Positions 34,086 to 47,725 of a stretch of 64,000 nucleotides of DNA are shown in pieces. The position numbers and the translations under genes are program-made. Positions within the stretch are counted from its first letter, which is position 1. Every line of letters begins with the position of its first letter. The notes under the pieces are model-generated. The model was given only the letters and a program-made list of their open reading frames with translations, made no database searches and was not told where the DNA came from. The stretch is from Diogma glabrata (Eukaryota > Arthropoda > Insecta > Diptera > Cylindrotomidae): assembly GCA_963693315.1 (NCBI GenBank), contig OY856186.1, positions 369,050,850 through 369,114,849 on the forward strand, in the 5' to 3' direction.

Positions 34086-35765
34086 CCGTTTGACTCCAAT
34101 TGGGTTTCAGAAAAAGTAAATCTTGCAAAAAACTATGTTTTTGTAATTATAGAAATAAAACTCAATACCAAAAATGCTATTGAAAGAATCCTCATAACTG
34201 ATTGGGATCGGATTAGAATCTAATACGGCGTGTTACACTTTAAAGTATCCGGGTTGAATCAGACAACCAGATCAGAGGACAAATTTACTGAACCAGGAGG
34301 TATTCATGAATACAGAAAACATGTTTGATTTCTGATATATGCCGGTTTTGAAATACCCTACTAGGACTTGTTCTAGTTCACCCTGATCTGGTTAGGACAA
34401 TAAAAGCACATACCAGAACCAGGGCCAGATTTACAACCTTGGCCGCCTGGACCAAAGAACATCTGCCTCCTCTTTAATAAAAAAAATTGTAATGTATCAA
34501 TGTATGGCTGTATGCGAAACGACGAAATAATGACAGATCCCAATTATTAATTGTCATAACTTTACATTTTGAAATTTATATTCACCATAACGAACCATCA
34601 GAATTTGGTATAGCTTTTTAGGATTATCAAATTATGACAGAAGAATACCAAATTATGACAGAAATCTTTTTAAGCACCAAAGTGATTTTGGATTTTGAAT
34701 TGATTCAATCTAACCTCACTTCTTATTTACCTCTCTAAGATGACGAAAACATTGGCTTTGTTTAAGTGTTCTATTAACTCGGGATGTATTGTACTGCTAT
34801 GTTACCATTGGCAAATATTTTTTGTTATGTTGTTCATTAGATATAATTATAATTTTTAAATTATTTATTTTTGCTAATGTCAAAACTTGTTTAATCTAAT
34901 TTGTTTGCTTGTAAAAACCAATGGCTCGAAATAAAGCACGAGCCTCCTTAATCAGACAAATTTGTTAGACAATGCCATTCTTTTAATCATGTGAAATAAG
35001 GTTCTTTGCAGATTTCAAACAAATATTAAAAAGCTGCAGTTAATTAACATTGACGTGATCAGTTTGCAAATTTCGAAAGATGGCTATGGAAAAATTTGAA
35101 GTACAATAATATCAAGAAGTGAACAGAAAAAATAGACGTAGATTATTGTAAGATGATGGAACGTGAGAAGAATAGTCATGCAGTACCCGTGTTGGTACGT
35201 ACCTTGCCATCTCAGACCGCTTGTTAAATTATAAACGTCGGAAAGCTCACTGTAAGGAAAAATGCGACCATTCGATTGGCAGAGTGATTATGTGCTCACT
35301 TTGACATCACATTAGGGTGTTGTGTCTTTAATTCGGTTGTTGTGTCTACAAATTTGGTTTTTGAAGGTAAGACAACCGAATTTGAGGTTATTGTGACAGA
35401 AAATATTCGGTTGGCACAAACACAGTTGTAGTGATCGCATTTTTTTTTTCAGTGCTTATGGATTATCGCCATGTTGGACTAGTGATCAATATATATTTTA
35501 AAACTAAAAAGAAATTTTGTAATGTATTCTGAAAATTTCCCTCCCAACCAATGATAAAGGTTGATCCATGCTTGAATCAGGCACTATCCTAGTCGGAATA
35601 GTGTATATATTTCTGAAATTCTCACAAAATAATGAAAACAAAAATTTTCTGTGTGTGAAACGACGGATTAATATTCGATAATTTCTTATTCACCGTCCCT
35701 TTAAATAAGTATTTCAAACACATTCGAAATGATTAACCGTCTTACTTCGGTTTGGAAAAAACCTA
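34086..35765. other. Unannotated intronic stretch
   Basis: Mixed base composition with no open frames of note. At 35310-35430 'aattcggttgttgtgtct' and 'agacaaccgaatttgagg' face each other, possibly a small hairpin element. Nothing else is recognised. Confidence 0.4.
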
Positions 35766-36520
35766 AGTTGGCATTTCTCGACGTTTTAGGACGTACTGAT
35801 TCTAAAAAAGCAAAAAAAATGTATGTCTGTGTGCCGGCCGTCACAACCGACCTAAAACCCGTCTAGAAAACCGCTCGACGGATTTCAAAATTTTTTTTTT
35901 CTAAAAATAGGTTTACTGAATAGGAAGAGCCGAAAGGACGATGTGTTCGATAACTGTACCGGAAGTGTGTCAAAAAATCGTCAAGTGTGTCAAAAAATCG
36001 TCAAGTGTGTCAAAACAAGGAAATTTGCATATTTTTTGCTTAAAAAACGTTCATTTTAAGTGATTACGAAAAGAAACATTGAATTTGAAGAAATGTTGAT
36101 GGTCGGGATTGGTATGTGAGACCAAAAACTAGATTATTGCACTATAAGTTTGTCAAACAAATGTTGTCAAGAGTGTCAAAAGAAAGATTTTGATTTATTT
36201 TTTTACCCAATTTTTTGGAAAAAATAAAATTAATTATTTGTATGACATGAAATTTTATTATTATTATAGAGAATTATCGCATTATATGTTTGTCAAAGAA
36301 ATAATGTCAAGTGTGTCAAAAGAATGATTTTCATTTTTTTTTTAGAAAATAACAAAATTATTTATTTGGATGAAATGAAATGTAATGATTGATCATGATA
36401 ATGATATTATTGAGATTATTATTGAGAATTTTATTGCATTATAAGTTTGTTAAAAAAATATTGTCAAGTATTGACATAATGACAAAATGATTTCATTTAT
36501 TTTTTTAGCCAAATTTCTGG
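35766..36520. repeat. Dispersed repeat copy 2 (TTGGCATTTCTCGACG family)
   Basis: The partner of 7275-7700. It begins TTGGCATTTCTCGACGTTTT. A GTGTGTCAAAAAATCGTCAA unit is repeated in tandem at about 35964-36015, followed by three diverged copies of a roughly 110-bp tail (ATTATAAGTTTGTCAAA... GTCAAAAGAATGATTTTCAT) up to about 36500. Confidence 0.7.
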
Positions 36521-36559
36521 AAAAAAAATTTAGATGTTTGTATGTATGACGTAAATGTG

Positions 36560-37240
36560 ACATGGAAATTTTTGAATTTGTTATAGTTTTTGAAATATTT
36601 TTGGAATTTTGAAAAAAGTTTGTATTTTTGGAATATTTTTAGAATTTTGAAAAATTTAAAATTATTCATTTTATTATAATTTTTATAATTTTGGAAAAAG
36701 TTTCAATTTTTGATATTGTTATAATTTTTGCAATATGTTTAGAATTTTGGAAAAAGTTTGAATTTTTTATTTTTAATTTTTGCAATATTTTCAGAATTTT
36801 TGAAAAAAGTTTAATCTTTGATTTTGTAATAATTTTTGGAATATTTTTGGAATTTTGAAAAAAATTTGATTTTATTAAATTGTTACAATATTTTTGGAAT
36901 TTTGAAAGAAATATGAATTTGTGATTTTGTAATATTTTCTCGGAACGCTAAATGGAGAGGTTTTTGAGTAGTTTGCTGATTGTATCATCTTTTCACTAAA
37001 TTATGTTAATTTATGATCTGTTATGATTATCCGGCAACGTCTTGATGTTTCGTGTTAGTTTTGTAATAAATTTCTAAACAGAGATAAAAAAATACTTGTA
37101 CTTTAACAAAGAGTTATGTTTGATATACATCGCTGCCCAAAACTAAAAACAATGTCCTCATAAAAATTTTATACCGAAAACTATATCAAAATCCTTAACC
37201 AAAACCGAAGTCTTGATATCTCAGAACTTGAGTTTCAGCC
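36560..37240. repeat. Dispersed repeat copy (partner of 29220-29760)
   Basis: Same order of landmarks as the 29-kb copy. It also has CGCTAAATGGAGAGGTTTT at about 36942, which is shared with 12276-12300, so the 12-kb copy is a deletion derivative. Confidence 0.8.
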
Positions 37241-37429
37241 TCTCCTTATTTTTGGTTTTTGTTTTTCCTATCATTTTCTTATTTTTACATACAATGCATA
37301 CAACCATTCTGAGAATTTTTATTTCATATTTTTGGGGGAATTATGGAAAAATAATCTTTAAAAAGTTTTACAGGTATGTGTGTCGATGTTCTCAAAATTC
37401 TTGTGCCAATATGGCAAACGACTTACGGC

Positions 37430-37740
37430 ACTAATTCAGTTTATGTTGAAATAGCGCACAGAACTCAATTTAAACAATTTGTGTAATAGCGCAGAGATTT
37501 CAACTCTCTGCGCTAATTCATTTCAAACTGAATTAGCACCAAAATTTTGAGTTTTAAATTTTTCTGACATAACGCCGAGGTTTTTGATTCTCAGCACTAT
37601 GTCAGTGTAATCAAATTGCAAATTTCATCTTTGCGCTATTTCAGTTTGAATTGAATTAGTGCCGAGACTCTATACAAAATTTGTTCGACGCAGTTACACT
37701 ATTTTTCTCGGCGCTATTACAGTCGGCACTAAGTCAGTAC
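37430..37740. repeat. Inverted-word repeat cluster (TTAGTGCCGAGA family), copy 2
   Basis: CGGCACTAATTCAGTTTATG, GCGCTAATTCATTTC, TGAATTAGCACC, AATTAGTGCCGAGACT and TTTCTCGGCGCTATTACAG show the same alternating vocabulary as 33800-34085, with a GCGC variant. Confidence 0.6.
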
Positions 37741-38099
37741 ACCCGTTCGAACAACCGATAGATACACATTTGTTTGTTAATTTAGACCGAAAAAACAGAG
37801 ATAAAATTTCGGGATAAGATTTTAAAACCCATGATTTATTCGTAACTGTTGTTTTATACAGAACTTCTGATTTTTCAGTTCGCTCGTTTTCGTTATAAAA
37901 TTCGTACAATTTGTCTCTATGTTATTGATGCTTTGTTTCTAAATACTGTTTTAATTTGTACGGTTTTAAACATTTATTTATATGAGAGGACTGAATCACA
38001 AACAAAACATTGTGGTGTTGAAATTCCATTTACTTCTACGCAGTTCTCAGATAAAACCAAGATGTAACCAAAGCGTAACTTTGAAATTGAATTGTAAGA

Positions 38100-40651
38100 T
38101 TACAGTTCACCCGATATCAATAGTTTAATGGGCGTTGGAAAACCAAAAGACTGGCCTATTGAAAAAAATAAACAGTAAAACTTTTACACTGTTAAAAATA
38201 TAAGTAAAAATCTTTATTGAAGATGGCATTGATGTCGTAGGTCAAGCATTTTTGTTTTATTTTTACAACATGAAAGTTACAAGCTTATCCTAAAACATGC
38301 TAAAACTTAAAGATAACGTGTGTTTTTGTTCTTAAGATATAAATTGTTTAGCATGTGCATCTCAGGTCAAAAATTTTAGTGGTAAAACTAAAATGTTTGG
38401 TCTTAGATGCACATTTTCAAAAATAAATATCTTTAGAAAAATTCTTTCTTTTAATATTGGCATGTTTTGGAGAAAGGTTCTTCAAACTTCAAACTTTTGA
38501 AAAAAAAATCAGTAATATAATGCTTAAATTATGGCATTAGCGCTATCTTTAAAAAAATTATTTCATATTTTTAAAAGTGTAAGTTTCTCGACCAGAATAT
38601 TTTGTTTTTTTTACAGAAATATGAATTAATAGTATTTATGAATAATTCAAAAATGTCTTAAAACTTTTAGTTAAAAGATAATTGTTTCAATTATTTTGTT
38701 AAGTTGACAAACAATAAATTCTCACAATTTTTTGGAAAATTGCCCAAGCAAGTGGCATTGATAATTAAAAATGCCCACTTAATTTCAAAATGTTCGCAAA
38801 AAATTGTGGCGAGTTATTACCGCCCCTGGAAAATTAATACAAATAATTTTACCTCAATTACATTTCGGTCATTTCAATTATTTTAAAACGCTAATCACAA
38901 GCGTCGTTTAAATATACAAAAACAGGCATCTGTAACGTAATTAGAGCAATTTTCAATCAACCAATACTAACATCTTACACTCAATTAACCAGTGTACAAA
39001 AATATTAGATTGAATTTCCGAAAAACGTTCAGTTCATTGAACTTTTTCACCAATTCAACTTCTCGATCCCGTTTTTTTACCAAAAATTGAAAAACAAACA
39101 AAAATTTAGAACATAATAAATTAATAATCATAATATATTTTATCAAAAAAAATAGTTATACAAAAAATAAAACTTCTTAATAAAAAAAAATAAAACAACA
39201 AAAAAATTGATTAATCAAATAAATGACAATTTAATTTATTTTAACATTTATATCGTATCGCATTTTTGTTTTTTGTTCTCAAACTTTGTTCACTCGTGAT
39301 ATACTCTATTCATAAAGAACAAATATTTTTAAAATAAAACTTAAATATTTAATATTCTTTGGCTAAGTAAAAAAAAACTAAGTTTAATTTGAGAAGTTCA
39401 AAATTTACATAATTAATTATTGAAACTAACTTTAGCTTAGTTTTTTTTTATTTTATTTATGTAATTATGTATACAAATGAATGGAATCACTTTGATTTGT
39501 CTTTTACGAATAAATATGTATAAAGAATTTATGAGTTTGGTTGATTTTGATTTTTTTCATCTAACTTAATTTGTAATAATAATTAATTGTTCTTTGGAAA
39601 AGTAATAGTAATAATAATGATAATAATACGAAATATTAATGTATAACATATAATGAATAATATCTTTTATTTTTATGATTGTATATAATTGTATTTTGAT
39701 TAACAAATTTTGGGATTTTGTATTTATTAAGCTGATTAGATGCGATTCGGTGAGGAGGGGTTAATTAGCTTAATAATGAATTTGAAGAATTTGTGAGCTC
39801 AAATACTTTATCTTTGTTAGATTTAATTTTATGCAAGAAAACATTTAGAACAAGTTTTCGGTGTAATTATTCTTATTCAGGACGGGCATGATAGGGTTAT
39901 AAATAACTATGGGAACAGCGATATAACCTATAACTAAGGACTAAGTCATATAGTGTATTATAGCTATTGTAATATATAGACGAAGATGTTGTAAGCACAA
40001 TTGGTTAGATATTTTTATTTTTTGAGTATTCTTGTATGGCGTATCTAAGTCTCCTTAAATGTTTGCAGAAGCAATAATTTCTTTCATTTTTACAAATGGC
40101 GCCCAAAAATTCAAACTCAAGTATCTGCGATTATGCATGTCAGTTTCTCCATTGATTTTTCTGTAGTCTGATACTATAGAAAAATTCAAATATATAAATT
40201 TCTTAAAGGGCGTTATGATGGTACTAGATGAACCACAAAATCAGAAGTTTCCAGAAAAAGTTAAAAAATAAAAATTGTCGTATCTTAACTAGCAACATCC
40301 GTTTTGGAACAAACATTCATCTTATTTTCTGCACTGCCCGGCATCTCTACGGGTGTGGGACGTCCCCACAATTGTAACGACAAACCGTTACAGGTAGTTT
40401 TTGTTGTCTTTAATCGTTATAAATATTGTTTAGCATTTTAATAAAGTTATTAGTAGAAAAAAGTTCAATTTCGATCCATAAATTCAAGATATTCCTTGTA
40501 GTTGGTCAATTGTTTTTATTACGCTCCCAGTTTAAGAAACAAAAGTTTCTCTCTAGTTTTAAAAAAAAATGTTAATCAAAATACTTTTAAAATCAACGAA
40601 AGAAAAATCAACATTTTTCTATTTTAAATTAACAAAAAAAAACAAATTACG
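38100..40651. other. Boundary from transposon-rich to compact AT-rich lola DNA
   Basis: 38735-38860 carries a diverged copy of the CACCGCCC repeat. Beyond about 38900 the sequence is very AT-rich, and I recognise no mobile element. A plain stretch at 40300-40400 has slightly higher GC. No gene was seen. The 3' UTR of the exon ending at 40652 should lie in the right part. Confidence 0.45.
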
Positions 40652-40944
40652 TTATGAATAATGTAATCGCTTTACATGCTGTTCTAAGTTCCATTTTCTT
40701 CTAAATTTTTTTAAACACATGGTACATTCAATTTTCTTCTCCACACCACATTCGTGATTCATATGTCTTAACATAATACTTCGTGTTGAATATAATTTGC
40801 CACATTTTCCACAGGGTACCCCTTTATTAGAACTTATCTGTCCATTATGCTCTAATGTATTTGAATTGTTTATTTCAGGTTTTGCAAATGTATAAAATAA
40901 CTCTTCGTTTGTTTGTGGAGCATGAAAATAATAATCCCACCATC
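40652..40944 (-). CDS. lola: lola alternative 3' exon (isoform at 40.8 kb), two zinc fingers
   Basis: Acceptor ...atttatttcag at 40945-40946; two bases, 96 codons, TAA. It starts WWDYYFHAPQ. Finger 1 is C-x2-C-x12-H-x4-C (CGKCGKLYSTRS to NHECG) and finger 2 C-x2-C-x12-H-x4-H (CTMCLKKFRRKWNL to KRLH). It shares start, spacing and the RRKWNL helix region with the exon at 3204-3538. Between the fingers and the WWD start it is shorter than that partner (no glutamine run). Since the DNA-contacting helices are almost the same, the two isoforms should bind similar sites (inference). Confidence 0.93.
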
Positions 40945-43284
40945 CTGAAATAAATTAAAAATATTATATTATTATATATTAATATTTTAAAAATATAATT
41001 TAAAAAAAAAGCTACTGTAGCAGTTCATATTTCAAAATACAAAAACCAATAAACAAATAACTAAAAAAAAATAACAAATACAAATTTTTCGTTGGCCTTT
41101 CCGTGTCATGTAAGTCTTACTTACCCATTTTTAGTAAATTAATTAAAATAAAAAAATTATAGATTGAAACAAAATAGCATAATTTAAAAAACATAAAAAA
41201 AATATTTTAAATGCAAATATCTCCACATTCAACAACCTAAACTGTAAAGAGAAAAAAAAATAAGTAAATATTATTATTATTAATGTAAAACATATAAATA
41301 TTTTTCCGATATTTTTCTACTTAAACACAAACAATAAATAAATAAGAAAACAATATATTTTTGTTTTGTTTTTATATTTTTGAAGAAATAAAAATTACGT
41401 CAAATAATTTTTTTCTTTTTATTTATAAATAAATTTTAATAAAAAAATTATAAAAAAAAATAGGAGCAAGAATTTGGAATTATATAAAATTAAAAATCCA
41501 AATTAATGAGATCAGAGAATTAGAAAAGAAAATATTTTTTTAGTAAAATAAATAGTAATTATTATTTTGATTGCTATGATTTTATTCTGACATATTTACC
41601 GAATTTAATTTAAATAGTTTGAATGAGAATAATGATAATTTTAACTTTAAGAAATAATTAAAATAAATATGTTGGACGGAAATAACATAAAAACAATTTC
41701 GTTATAATTATATTTTTTTAATTATTATTGGTCTTAGATTCAACACGAAAATAATTGAATTTTTAAAATTTAATAAATGCAAATCTCATTAAAAAGAAAA
41801 TGGCGAAAGATAAAATTTCAATTTTTATATAATCGGTAAATAGGCATTTTGAATACTTATTATATTTTAAAAACTAAAAGAAATTATAACTAATTTTTAT
41901 GAAATTAATTACAAAATTTAAAAAAAAAAATGGCACTTTAAAATATAAAATTTAAAATAATAAATAACCATTTTTAAAATTTTATACTTTAAACAAACAA
42001 AAGATAACAAAGCTATTAAAAATAAAAATCAATGAAATTCTTTTTAATAGGTAAAATAACAAGTGATGCTTGCTTGTATTAATATTAAAATTGTTTAAAT
42101 AGTAGTTTTTACGTAAAATAATAGTTAAACTATGATTACAAAATGGAATGCATATAAGTCTTATTTTTTTAGTTTATTTAAATATTTATAGTTATTTATA
42201 GTTCGTTTTGACACAATAAGTTTAACGTAAACACACGATGTAGTACAATGAACAGATTTGGATCTTTTTGATTTTATTTTAATGTTAAACTAAGTTACAA
42301 TTTTTTTTGATATACATTTAAAAGTTTTACGATGGTAATTTAATGGTTAGCCTTTTGGGTGTAAACTGTGAAAGTTACAATATTCAAATTTTTAATATCT
42401 TTAACAAAAAATAAAGAAACATAATTTAAATTACAATGAAGTTAGATGTTTTTAAATAAGATATGCATAACACTGACATTTTCAGTCACGGTGCTCTGTG
42501 TTTGCTATTGGTTTTAATTGGGTCATATTCTCTTAAATTTACATTTATGCTGATTATTTAACGCTGTGTTCGAAAAGCGTTCGCTTTAAAAAATTTCTAA
42601 TTTTATGAAATTTTAATTTAACAATTTTTTTATGGCATTCTATAACAACCAAAATAATTTTTATTACCTCTTTCCTGACCTACTCCTACCAATCAAAAAC
42701 TTGTTCAAAAAACTGAAACTAGTTTATACCATTAATGAAGTTGAATGGTATAAAACGAAAATTCTTAAAATTTTAAACAAATTTATGTTACAAACTGTAA
42801 ATAAAAATGTAATATTCTCGTTTTTTAAAAACCAATCTATCTATCTATTCAATGGATAAATTTAGTTATTTTAAAGATTATTCATTGGTGAATAATAATT
42901 TTTACTTAAAGTAATAATTAATTAATATTTCTTATTTATATAATTTAGGAATTAAAACTTAACAATAGTACTTCGATCAATTATATCAACTGTTCTCTTG
43001 CTATCACAAATTAATTAATTTTTTTTTTAAATTTTGAGAAATATAAATCCTCTAATCGAATTATCTAATAAGTTACTTATTCTAATATTAAATATAAATT
43101 AGAAAAATATAGTTACTATTTTTCAAAATGAGATATTAAGTTTCGTTTTGTAAATGTGATTTTTTTTAAAGTAATGAAATAAAAATAATTAATACTATAA
43201 TTGTCAAAAATTAAGGAAGATTTGTTATATTGAGATACAAAAAAATCAAAATTTTAAAACTGATCACATTAAATTTTAAGTACT
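40945..43284. other. lola intron, AT-rich
   Basis: No gene. The open frame at 42632-42859 on the plus strand is compositionally biased (F, N, K, L) and unsupported. Confidence 0.5.
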
Positions 43285-43607
43285 TCATTGTAATACTCTC
43301 ATTTTATGTTCTGTATTATTTAAATCGTGAGTAACATTATTATAAATACTAATTTCTGAATCCATTGAAATTTTTCCCCAACTCCATAATCCATCACGTT
43401 TATGTTTTTCCATATGTTTCGGTAAGTTTCTTCGTTGGGTTACAATTTTCGGACAAAAAGGGCATTGTGCTCCACGTCCACATTCCTTTAAATGTCCTTT
43501 AACACCACTCAATTTTTTATATTTAACACCACATTGTGGACATACAAATCGTGGTAATCCATCATCCATAAATATTATTTGTGGTTCAATTCCATAAAAT
43601 TGTGTTC
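43285..43607 (-). CDS. lola: lola alternative 3' exon (isoform at 43.4 kb), two zinc fingers
   Basis: Acceptor ...ttacttttag at 43608-43609; two bases, 106 codons, TGA. The lead (TQFYGIEPQ) is short, then finger 1 CPQCGVKYKKLSGVKGH with a shortened H-x3-C end (LKECG), and finger 2 CPFCPKIVTQRRNLPKHMEKH. The linker between fingers (RGAQ) is two or three residues shorter than in the other exons. The tail of about 40 residues is polar. No defects are seen. Confidence 0.92.
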
Positions 43608-46600
43608 CTAAAAGTAATTTATGAATTATTAATTTTCAAAATAAAAAACTTTTTTTTTAAACAAAATAAATAATAAAGAGATAAAAAAATTTTTTTTGTA
43701 ATAATTTAAATTAAATTAAATTAAACCACTACACATTTTTTATTATTTTTTTTGTTTTTTTTTATATTATTAATTAAAATTACCTCTTTTCCAAAAGAAA
43801 ATAAAATTTAATTTACAAATTACAAAAACAAAATTTTTAAATTTTTTTTTTATAATTTAAATTTTGTAAAAAAATATTATTGATTTTTTTTTTATTATTT
43901 TTGTAAATATATATATATATTTTTTTATTTAAATTACAATGTTATTTTTTATTACTTTTTATTCACCCATCACCAAAAAAAAAGAAAAAAAATTAAAATA
44001 AGGAAAAATATTAATGAAACAAAATAATAAAAAAATTATTAAAAAGTTAAATTAAATAATAAGATTCTAAATATTTATACAAATTACTAAGTAACAAAAA
44101 AAAAATTAAAAAGAAAATAAATTAGTTTGCTTGTTTTTAAAGGAATGAGTCAAACGACCACCGTATTTTTTGTAACAACGAAATAATTTTGAAAATATAT
44201 ATAGTTTTAGTATTCCGACTTTTTTAATGCTAGAAAAGGAAACAAATAATTATTAATAATTTTTTTTTCTATTTCTGATACATTTTTTTTTAAATATATT
44301 TTACCACATCCTTTTAATATAACAATAGTAATAATAATAATTAATTATAATAAAATATTTAGTAATTATTACATTATATTATGTTGTTTTTTTATATATT
44401 TTTTTTGAAAAACATATTTTTACTTTTTTTTTTTATTTGTAATTATTATTTTATATTATATATTTTATAAAAAAATAACCGCAATATAATAGTATATTGT
44501 ATTTTTTATATAATTGTTAATATAATAATTATACAATCACAAATAATCACATCAATATTTTCGTTCACAGCTCCATTGTTACAATTTGATATTGATTAAT
44601 AAAACCTATTATAATAATAATTATATTTATTTACAAAAAAAAAATTTAGATATCTTCTAATAATTTTTTTTTACGTTTGACTATTATTTTTTTTAAATTA
44701 ATTTTTCATATAATTTGTTTATTATTATTTTTTTTTTAAATATCATTGTGTTAATTGTATTAATTAAAAGTGAGAAAAGGTTGTCGTTTTTAATTTAATC
44801 TTTATTCTAAAACATAGAAAGTTTCATCTGCAACGAACCACACATTTTTTATTTGCTTTTAATAGTTTTTTTTTTAACTTGAGATCATATTTTTATAAAT
44901 AATAATTTAAATTGGTTATAAATTAAATTACAATTGCTAATAATTATTTTAAATTTTATATCCTCACTTTACAGATAAAATTTTCTATGATTTTCTTAAT
45001 TATTCAAAGAAAAAAAACCGTATATAAAGTTTTTTCTTCAATGGGTTAAGTTAAGATTTACTTTACAAAAAAAAAAAAATTATTTGATTAGTATAATTTT
45101 GGAAAAAATAAGTAATTAATAACAGAATGTGTATTTTCGATTAGGTACTCGTAATTATACAATTGATAAAAGCGGTTGTTGATGGTGAAATTTGAATGAG
45201 AAATGAAAATAAAATTTTTAAGAGGGGGAGGCATGTTGTGCTGAATCACGAAGTTCAGCGCACATGATCTAAATTGAATAGGTTGTGTTACAAATAAGAT
45301 GCATTTTAACATATATATATGGCATCGATGGTTAAATTTATTATTTTTTAGTTTAAATCCGAATTTGATGTAGTATTTTATTTAAAAGGTCAAAAAATCT
45401 ATGACTATAATATATAGATGATCATTTTACTATTCGTTTCTCATACAATATTATTAAAATTATTTCAACTTCTAATCATAAAATCAATATTAAAATCTAG
45501 TAGTGTAAAAAATCAAATTGTTTCAAGGAGAACAGATCGCAATGTTTGGACATTTTTACTATAAAATTGCATCGAAAAAATGTGAAATTCTATAGTTATG
45601 TTTTTTTTCTATATTAACATTTGTGATTATGTAAAATACTGATATATCTTACAAATACACATATATATATATTGTATAGTAAATTCTAACTTAAACCATT
45701 CTTAAATTAGAAAAAAAAAATAAATTATCATTTTGTAAATTTTTTTTAAACATATTTTGTTTATATCATGTAATTCTTAAAATTAATTTCAATTTTTAAT
45801 TTATGTGAATAAAATATTTCCAAATAAAATAAATTAATTTAAAATGTTTTTTTCTTTAAATATTTTCTAAATTTATAAATATATATTTTATATATTAAAT
45901 TAATTATTCTAAACAATCAATTCACAACAAATACGCCCTTCTCCCAAAAACGCCCGAAATAATGGCAAATAACAATGTCTAATAAATACAGCCAAATTTG
46001 TTTTCTTTTTTTTTAGTTTAAATAATTAATAACGAAATGAATCAACGACTATTAAGTTTTTTTTCATTTTTTTTTTTTTTTTTTTCAAAAAAATTATATC
46101 ACATACTAAAAAAAGATAACTTTACAATTTTCATTTTTTTGTATTTAGATTTCATTTAATATATATATTTGACTTTTAATAATTTTTTAATCTAAACACA
46201 AAAAAATAATTATATCTCATTCCATTTAAAAAAAAAAAAGTTAATTAATTTTATTTATTTTAACTAAGAAAGTGATTAAATGTGCAATAATAAACGGTAA
46301 CTTTAATTCAAACTAAGATAAAATATATAAAAAATATATGTATATAGTAGTAATAAAATATCTTAGTCTGATAGTTTAAAATAATAAAAATAGTTATATT
46401 TTATTGTTGTTTATGTTTAAATTCGTTTTTGTTATCTATAATAAAATAAATTGTTTTTATTTTATTTAATTAAATTAATATATTATGACGAGAAATAATC
46501 CATCACATTATTTTTATTTATGTATTATATACAGGTGGTCTACTTAACGCAAAACCGACGAAAATTTGAAAACCGAATAAATTCAGCAGTTTGACTTTGA

Positions 46601-47324
46601 CCTGAACGAGTCTGAAAAACTCAATATTCGCAACAACATAAAAGTGTTTCAAAAGACCTTATGCGAAAAATTTACTATTGATATTCATTCGTTAATTATA
46701 TTTGTTGGTATCACGTTAAATGAGTCACATATATATATTTAAATGTATCAAGGATATATATAGCTAGATATTTCTGTTAAAATAGATATTTTTATATTAT
46801 TTGTTTTATCACTTAATAATTATAATTTTAAAAAAAATAATATATTGAATTTTTAAAAATTAATCAACAATTGAAAAATAAAGATAATATATTTTTATTA
46901 TTAAAACGAAAATAATAAATTAAATTTTATAACGTTAATATATAAAATGAAAATCAACAACCGCAAATACCAATTTAATTTATTCTTTTCCTTTTTTTAA
47001 TATAGTTTTAAATAAATTGTGTTTTTGTTATATGATTTATTGCACACATTTTTTTTTAAATTTATATATCGAATATTAAAATTGTAGATTTATGTTTTAT
47101 ACATATAATTAAAAAAAAAATTTCTTTAATAAAAAGATTGGTAATTTTTTTTTATAAATGTTGACTAGATATTATCTGTAGTTGTCTTTTATAAAGAAAT
47201 TTTAAAAAAAATTGAATTTCGTTTTTTTTTAAATCCACAATTGTAAATAATTCGGTTTTTATAAAAATAAATAAAATTTCTTTGTTTTTTATTAATATTT
47301 ACAAATGGATAACTAAATAAACAA
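43608..47324. other. lola intron, extremely AT-rich
   Basis: Long A and T runs throughout. A local GC rise at 45130-45300 and another at 46530-46680 have no coding support. No repeats could be paired. The 3' UTR of the 47.5-kb exon should occupy part of the right end. Confidence 0.5.
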
Positions 47325-47725
47325 TCATCGATGCTGATGTGTGCGCATATGTAAGACTAAATTATGTTTATGTTTTGATTTTTTATGACATATTGGACAT
47401 TCAAATTTTGGTTCCACGCCACACTCAAACCTTATATGTCTATTTAAACTGTGAGGTCTTGCATAAGAGTTACCACATCTTCTACAAGTATATGCGCCTG
47501 TACCAGACAGTAAGGCTTGAGGTATTAATTTATGTGTAGGCACGGATGGCATTAAAGGTGAAGTTGTTGAAAGCGGTGGTGTTGTTGTAGATAATTTAAT
47601 TGATGTTAAACTTGATAAACCACCTTGCAACGGTATTTCTCTTAAACAAGTATTTGGTGTTAATAATCTTAAATCACATGGTTGCTCATCAGGTGTTGAT
47701 TGTCTGAATGGAAATTTTGCCTCAC
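47325..47725 (-). CDS. lola: lola alternative 3' exon (isoform at 47.5 kb), two zinc fingers
   Basis: Acceptor ...tacccccacag at 47726-47727; two bases, 132 codons, TAG/TGA-type stop at the left edge. The lead is low in structure and rich in T, S, P and L (LSTTTPPLSTTSPLMP). Finger 1 is CRRCGNSYARPHSLNRH ending RFECG and finger 2 CPICHKKSKHKHNLVLHMRTH, then only QHR. The fingers sit at the very C-terminus. It is one of the most typical lola exons here. Confidence 0.94.

Noticed and set aside
42632..42859. 75-codon plus-strand open frame in a lola intron
   Set aside because: Biased composition and no support.
45088..45312. 74-codon minus-strand open frame with a local GC rise
   Set aside because: No lola-type acceptor in phase and no finger; could be conserved non-coding DNA but nothing supports a gene.
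46529..46680. Higher-GC patch with CAG on the minus strand, possible lola exon
   Set aside because: In the required phase it stops after about eight codons with no lola-like content.
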